From: REEB426 sp964551975
GTDB taxonomy: Bacteria > Actinomycetota > Actinomycetes > S36-B12
Reading direction: 5' to 3'
Length of the DNA: 31,777 nucleotides
Assembly (NCBI GenBank): GCA_964551975.1
Contig: CAZKFI010000024.1
Coordinates: 1 to 31,777, forward strand
Shown here: positions 29,144-31,777 of the stretch, piece after piece
How the letters are laid out: every line of letters begins with the position of its first letter
Numbering within the stretch: position 1 is the first letter of the stretch
Translations under genes and position numbers: made by a program
Notes under the pieces: generated by a model
What the model was told of the DNA's origin: nothing
The model's input: the letters and a program-made list of their open reading frames with translations, nothing else
Databases searched by the model: none

Positions 29144-30508
29144 TCACATACTTGCGATCAGCCGTTCGACACGCTCATCAACGCTCGCGAATGGATCCTT
29201 ACACAGCACCGTCCGCTGAGCTTGGTCATTGAGTTTCAGGTGCACCCAATCCACCGTAAAGTCCCGATGACGCTCCTGGGCTCGCTTCACGAAGTCGCCC
29301 CGCAGTTTGGCCCGTGTGGTTTGTGGCGGTACGGACTTCGCTTCGAAAACGTCGAGATCGCGGGTCACTCGCTCGACCAGACCACGCCGTTCTAGGAGGT
29401 AAAAGAGCCCGCGTTCCCGTGAAATGTCATGGTAGGCGAGGTCGAGCTGGGCGATTCTCGATGAGGAAAGTGAGAGGTCATGCTTTTCCATGTAGCGATC
29501 CAATAGGCGCAGCTTGATGACCCAGTCGATTTCCCGCTCAATTCCACTCAGATCATCTCCCTCCAGCGCCTTCAAGACGCGGCCCCAGAGTTCAAGGGTG
29601 CGGCCAATAACTGGGTCTTCAGTGAGCCCTCGGCGCTCGGCAAAGTCTGCAGCCTTTTCGAAGTACTCCCACTGCATGTTCAAAGCAGAGAGTTCTCGAC
29701 CGGTGTTCAGGCGTACCGTGCGACGTCCGGTGACGTCGTGGCTAATTTCACGAATGGCTCGAATTGGGTTTTCCAGCGAGAGATCCCGCATGATGACCCC
29801 TGACTCCAACATGCGAAGTATGAGTTCTGCGCTACCAACCTTCAACAGAGTGGTTGTTTCGCTCATGTTCGAATCACCGACGATCACGTGCAGCCGTCGG
29901 TACTGGTCGGCATCGGCATGCGGCTCGTCGCGGGTGTTGATGATCGGTCGTGATCGGGTAGTCGCGCTGGAGACTCCCTCCCAGATGTGATCCGCACGCT
30001 GACTCACGCAATACACTGCACCGCGCGGAGTGTGGAGAACCTTTCCCGCGCCTACCAGAATCTGACGTGAGATGAGAAACGGAATCAGCATGTCAGCCAT
30101 ACGGGCGAATTCACCGCTGCGCTCGACTAGGTAGTTTTCATGGCATCCGTAGGAGTTCCCCGCCGAATCGGTGTTGTTTTTGAAAAGGTAGATGTCCCCG
30201 CTGATGCCCTCGTCGCGTAGGCGGCGCTCCGCATCGACCACGAGGCCTTCCAAAATACGTTCACCGGCTCGATCGTGGGTAATCAGTTGCGGAATGCTGT
30301 CGCACTCCGCTGTTGCATATTCCGGGTGACTCCCCACATCAAGGTAGAGGCGAGATCCGTTTCGCAAAAAGACATTGCTGCTGCGCCCCCAGGACACCAC
30401 CCGACGGAAGAGGTACCTGGCGACCTCGTCGGGGCTCAACCGACGTTGTCCACGGAAAGTGCAAGTGACGCCGTATTCGGTCTCGATGCCGAATATTCTT
30501 CGCTGCAC
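29144..30508 (-). CDS. pafA: Pup-protein ligase PafA
   Basis: PafA joins the C-terminal Glu of the small protein Pup to lysines of target proteins, marking them for the proteasome. The 454-residue product has the glutamine-synthetase-like N-terminus IFGIETEYGV with Glu9, the catalytic Asp57 in LYLDVGSHPEYATAECD, and the Mg/ATP region FKNNTDSAGNSYGCHENYL. The C-terminal Pup-binding part is full length. Family length is about 450. The GTG at 30508 is chosen because TATGGT lies exactly six bases upstream. prcA ends 53 bases upstream; dop, pup and the ATPase gene are expected beyond the right edge. Confidence 0.97.
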   Translation of the reverse strand: MQRRIFGIETEYGVTCTFRGQRRLSPDEVARYLFRRVVSWGRSSNVFLRNGSRLYLDVGSHPEYATAECDSIPQLITHDRAGERILEGLVVDAERRLRDEGISGDIYLFKNNTDSAGNSYGCHENYLVERSGEFARMADMLIPFLISRQILVGAGKVLHTPRGAVYCVSQRADHIWEGVSSATTRSRPIINTRDEPHADADQYRRLHVIVGDSNMSETTTLLKVGSAELILRMLESGVIMRDLSLENPIRAIREISHDVTGRRTVRLNTGRELSALNMQWEYFEKAADFAERRGLTEDPVIGRTLELWGRVLKALEGDDLSGIEREIDWVIKLRLLDRYMEKHDLSLSSSRIAQLDLAYHDISRERGLFYLLERRGLVERVTRDLDVFEAKSVPPQTTRAKLRGDFVKRAQERHRDFTVDWVHLKLNDQAQRTVLCKDPFASVDERVERLIASM

Positions 30509-30514
30509 ACGACC

Positions 30515-30520
30515 ACCATA
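30515..30520 (-). promoter_or_regulatory. -10 element for leaderless pafA
   Basis: TATGGT on the minus strand ends six bases before the GTG at 30508. The spacer GGTCGT is not a ribosome-binding site. It would let pafA be expressed apart from prcBA. Confidence 0.5.
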
Positions 30521-30561
30521 CGTGTCTGGCTGTCTATAAGGGGCTGTTACCCCCCGATGGC

Positions 30562-31251
30562 TTAGGCAAGTATCGAGGCTAGGCGCGTGCCATTGATGCG
30601 CTGAAATGTTCGTCTTGGCCGGGCCCGATCAAGGATTGCCACCTCAAGTTGCCCTGACTCCAGCTTGCGCTCCCCCTCGGCCCCAAGCCGGCCCAAGAGG
30701 GCAACTGCCAGCTGAATTCCTCGATCCAGGGGCATGTTCTCCTGCCAATCTGCAGCCAGAGCAGAAGTGATCGCCTCAGCTTGCCCACCCATAGCGACAT
30801 ACCCGTGCTCATCAGCTACGGAACCGTCAAAGGTGAGGCGGTAGATCTGGTCGTCTACTGCGGTCATCCCCACCTCAGCCACCACGATCTCCACTTCGTA
30901 GGGCTTCTGGGCCTCAGTGAAGATCGCGCCAAGAGTCTGCGCATAGGCATTGGCAAGGCTGCGGCAGGTCACGTCTCGGCGGTCATAGGCGTAGCCCCGC
31001 ATGTCAGCGAGTCGAACTCCGGCGACTCTGAGATTTTCGAACTCGTTGTACTTTCCAACGGCCGCAAAGGCTATGCGGTCGTATATCTCACTGACTTTAT
31101 GCAGTGCGCGGGACGGATTCTCTGCAACAAAGAGGATGCCCTGGTCCACTTGCAAGACAATGACGCTTCGCCCGCGGGCGATGCCTTTTCGCGCGAAATC
31201 AGCCTTGTCCTTGGTGACCTGCTCCGGAGACACATAGAAGGGCACACTCAT
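30562..31251 (-). CDS. prcA: 20S proteasome alpha subunit
   Basis: This 229-residue alpha subunit forms the gated outer rings of the actinobacterial 20S proteasome. It starts MSVPFYVSPEQVTKDKADFARKGIARGRSVIVL, followed by the typical KVSEIYDRIAFAAVGKYNEFENLR and YAYDRRDVTCRSLANAYAQ. Alpha subunits lack the catalytic Thr, as here. The ATG at 31251 is chosen because AGGAGA lies just upstream and it overlaps the prcB stop (ATGA); a start eight codons earlier gives an N-terminus not typical of the family. Translational coupling to prcB fits the equal stoichiometry of the two rings. Confidence 0.96.
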   Translation of the reverse strand: MSVPFYVSPEQVTKDKADFARKGIARGRSVIVLQVDQGILFVAENPSRALHKVSEIYDRIAFAAVGKYNEFENLRVAGVRLADMRGYAYDRRDVTCRSLANAYAQTLGAIFTEAQKPYEVEIVVAEVGMTAVDDQIYRLTFDGSVADEHGYVAMGGQAEAITSALAADWQENMPLDRGIQLAVALLGRLGAEGERKLESGQLEVAILDRARPRRTFQRINGTRLASILA

Positions 31252-31777
31252 CGTGACTCTCCTGATTGCGCCCATGGGCCGTCTGGGCGCTGCCGCCGTT
31301 GGGAGACCACCACTTCGGCGAGTGCCGCCGTCGCCTCTTCATCCATCATCTGTACGCCCTCTTGTGTCACCGTGCCAATGACCGGGTAGATCCGACGGGA
31401 GATATCCGGACCTCCGGTTGCACTGTCATCATCGGCGGCGTCATAAAGCGCCTGCAGGGCGACTAGGGCCGCATCCTGTGCGCTGCTGTTGGGGTCGTAC
31501 AACTTCTTGAGCGAACCTCGTGCAAAAAACGATCCAGATCCAATGGCGTGATAGTCATGTTCCTCGTAACGTCCGCCGGTGACGTCGTAGGAAAAGATCC
31601 GTCCGATGCTGCGATCAACGTCATAGCCGGCGAGCATGGCGACCACTGCGAGACCCTGCATAGCCAGACCGAGATTGCCTCGCAAGAGGGCGGCGAGTCG
31701 GTTCGCCTTGCCATCCGTGGAGAGCGGAACACCCTCGATCTTCTCGTAGTGTTCTAACTCCACCTGGAACAGTCGCA
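31248..31777 (-). CDS. prcB: 20S proteasome beta subunit (5' partial)
   Basis: This is the 3' part of the catalytic subunit. The frame runs off the right edge and begins RLFQVELEHYEKIEGVPLS, followed by KANRLAALLRGNLGLAMQGLAVV and the GRIFSYDVTGGRYEEHDYHAIGSGS block, all typical of PrcB. The propeptide and the N-terminal catalytic Thr lie outside the window, so activity cannot be judged. The stop overlaps the prcA start by four bases. Pup-tagged proteins made by PafA would be degraded by the PrcAB complex. Confidence 0.96.
   Translation of the reverse strand, partial: RLFQVELEHYEKIEGVPLSTDGKANRLAALLRGNLGLAMQGLAVVAMLAGYDVDRSIGRIFSYDVTGGRYEEHDYHAIGSGSFFARGSLKKLYDPNSSAQDAALVALQALYDAADDDSATGGPDISRRIYPVIGTVTQEGVQMMDEEATAALAEVVVSQRRQRPDGPWAQSGESR

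Noticed and set aside
1..31777. CRISPR arrays, tRNA/rRNA genes, insertion sequences, prophage or toxin-antitoxin genes
   Set aside because: None could be seen; no long direct repeats, no transposase or integrase motifs, and gene order is that of conserved actinobacterial core.

Overview
The window is a gene-dense chromosomal segment of a high-GC actinobacterium. The gene content and order are diagnostic. They include a 20S proteasome and Pup-ligase locus (prcB, prcA, pafA, pafB, pafC), tatA-tatC-helY, rbpA facing ppm1-lnt, and the block CDP-alcohol phosphotransferase - gcvH - FHA protein - MerR - BFN nuclease - MerR - gcvP, whose order I recall from Mycobacterium tuberculosis. Spacers are short, stop/start overlaps are common, and a run of ten N marks a scaffold join. 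This suggests a compact, probably environmental draft or metagenome-assembled genome. The lineage cannot be fixed below class level from what is visible. I found no tRNA, rRNA, insertion sequence, prophage or CRISPR array; this is core chromosome.

Layout. 1-2497: 3' end of an ABC exporter, a convergent divergent-type SDR, SURF1 and a DUF3099 membrane protein. 2560-4845: dodecin, fabG, an InhA-type fabI and sixA. 4853-6091: serB. 6166-9824: a solo ABC ATPase coupled to an iron-sulfur (6-4) photolyase, then a two-TM unknown coupled to a phosphatidylglycerophosphate-synthase-like enzyme. 9885-16011: gcvH, a zinc-ribbon/FHA protein, two MerR regulators around a BFN nuclease, and gcvP behind a tandem glycine riboswitch. 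16245-16607: rbpA with a structured leader. 16645-20123 (minus strand): an M24 peptidase, lnt (broken by the N gap) and ppm1. 20182-21078: a 5'-3' exonuclease. 21075-31777 (minus strand): prcB, prcA, pafA, a lipoprotein FKBP, a cytosolic FKBP, pafB, pafC, tatA, tatC, a lipid kinase and helY.

How it works together. FabG and FabI are two reductases of the type II fatty-acid cycle. GcvH and GcvP are two glycine-cleavage subunits; gcvP is probably switched by glycine itself. Lnt and Ppm1 supply lipoprotein acylation and polyprenyl-phosphate-mannose. PafA, PrcA and PrcB form the pupylation-proteasome route, and PafB/PafC are the WYL regulators of the actinobacterial DNA-damage response. SURF1 implies a cytochrome c oxidase encoded elsewhere.

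The most striking non-coding pattern is a -10-like hexamer TAnnnT placed exactly 6 nt before the start codon of nine genes, all at plausible transcription-unit starts. This points to widespread leaderless transcription. Other points worth checking are a switch-like rbpA leader with a possible 17-codon upstream ORF, a 9-bp repeat array at the second merR promoter, overlapping divergent -10 elements between DUF3099 and dodecin, and an artificial frameshift in lnt caused by the 10-N placeholder. I did not find a convincing wholly new multi-gene system.
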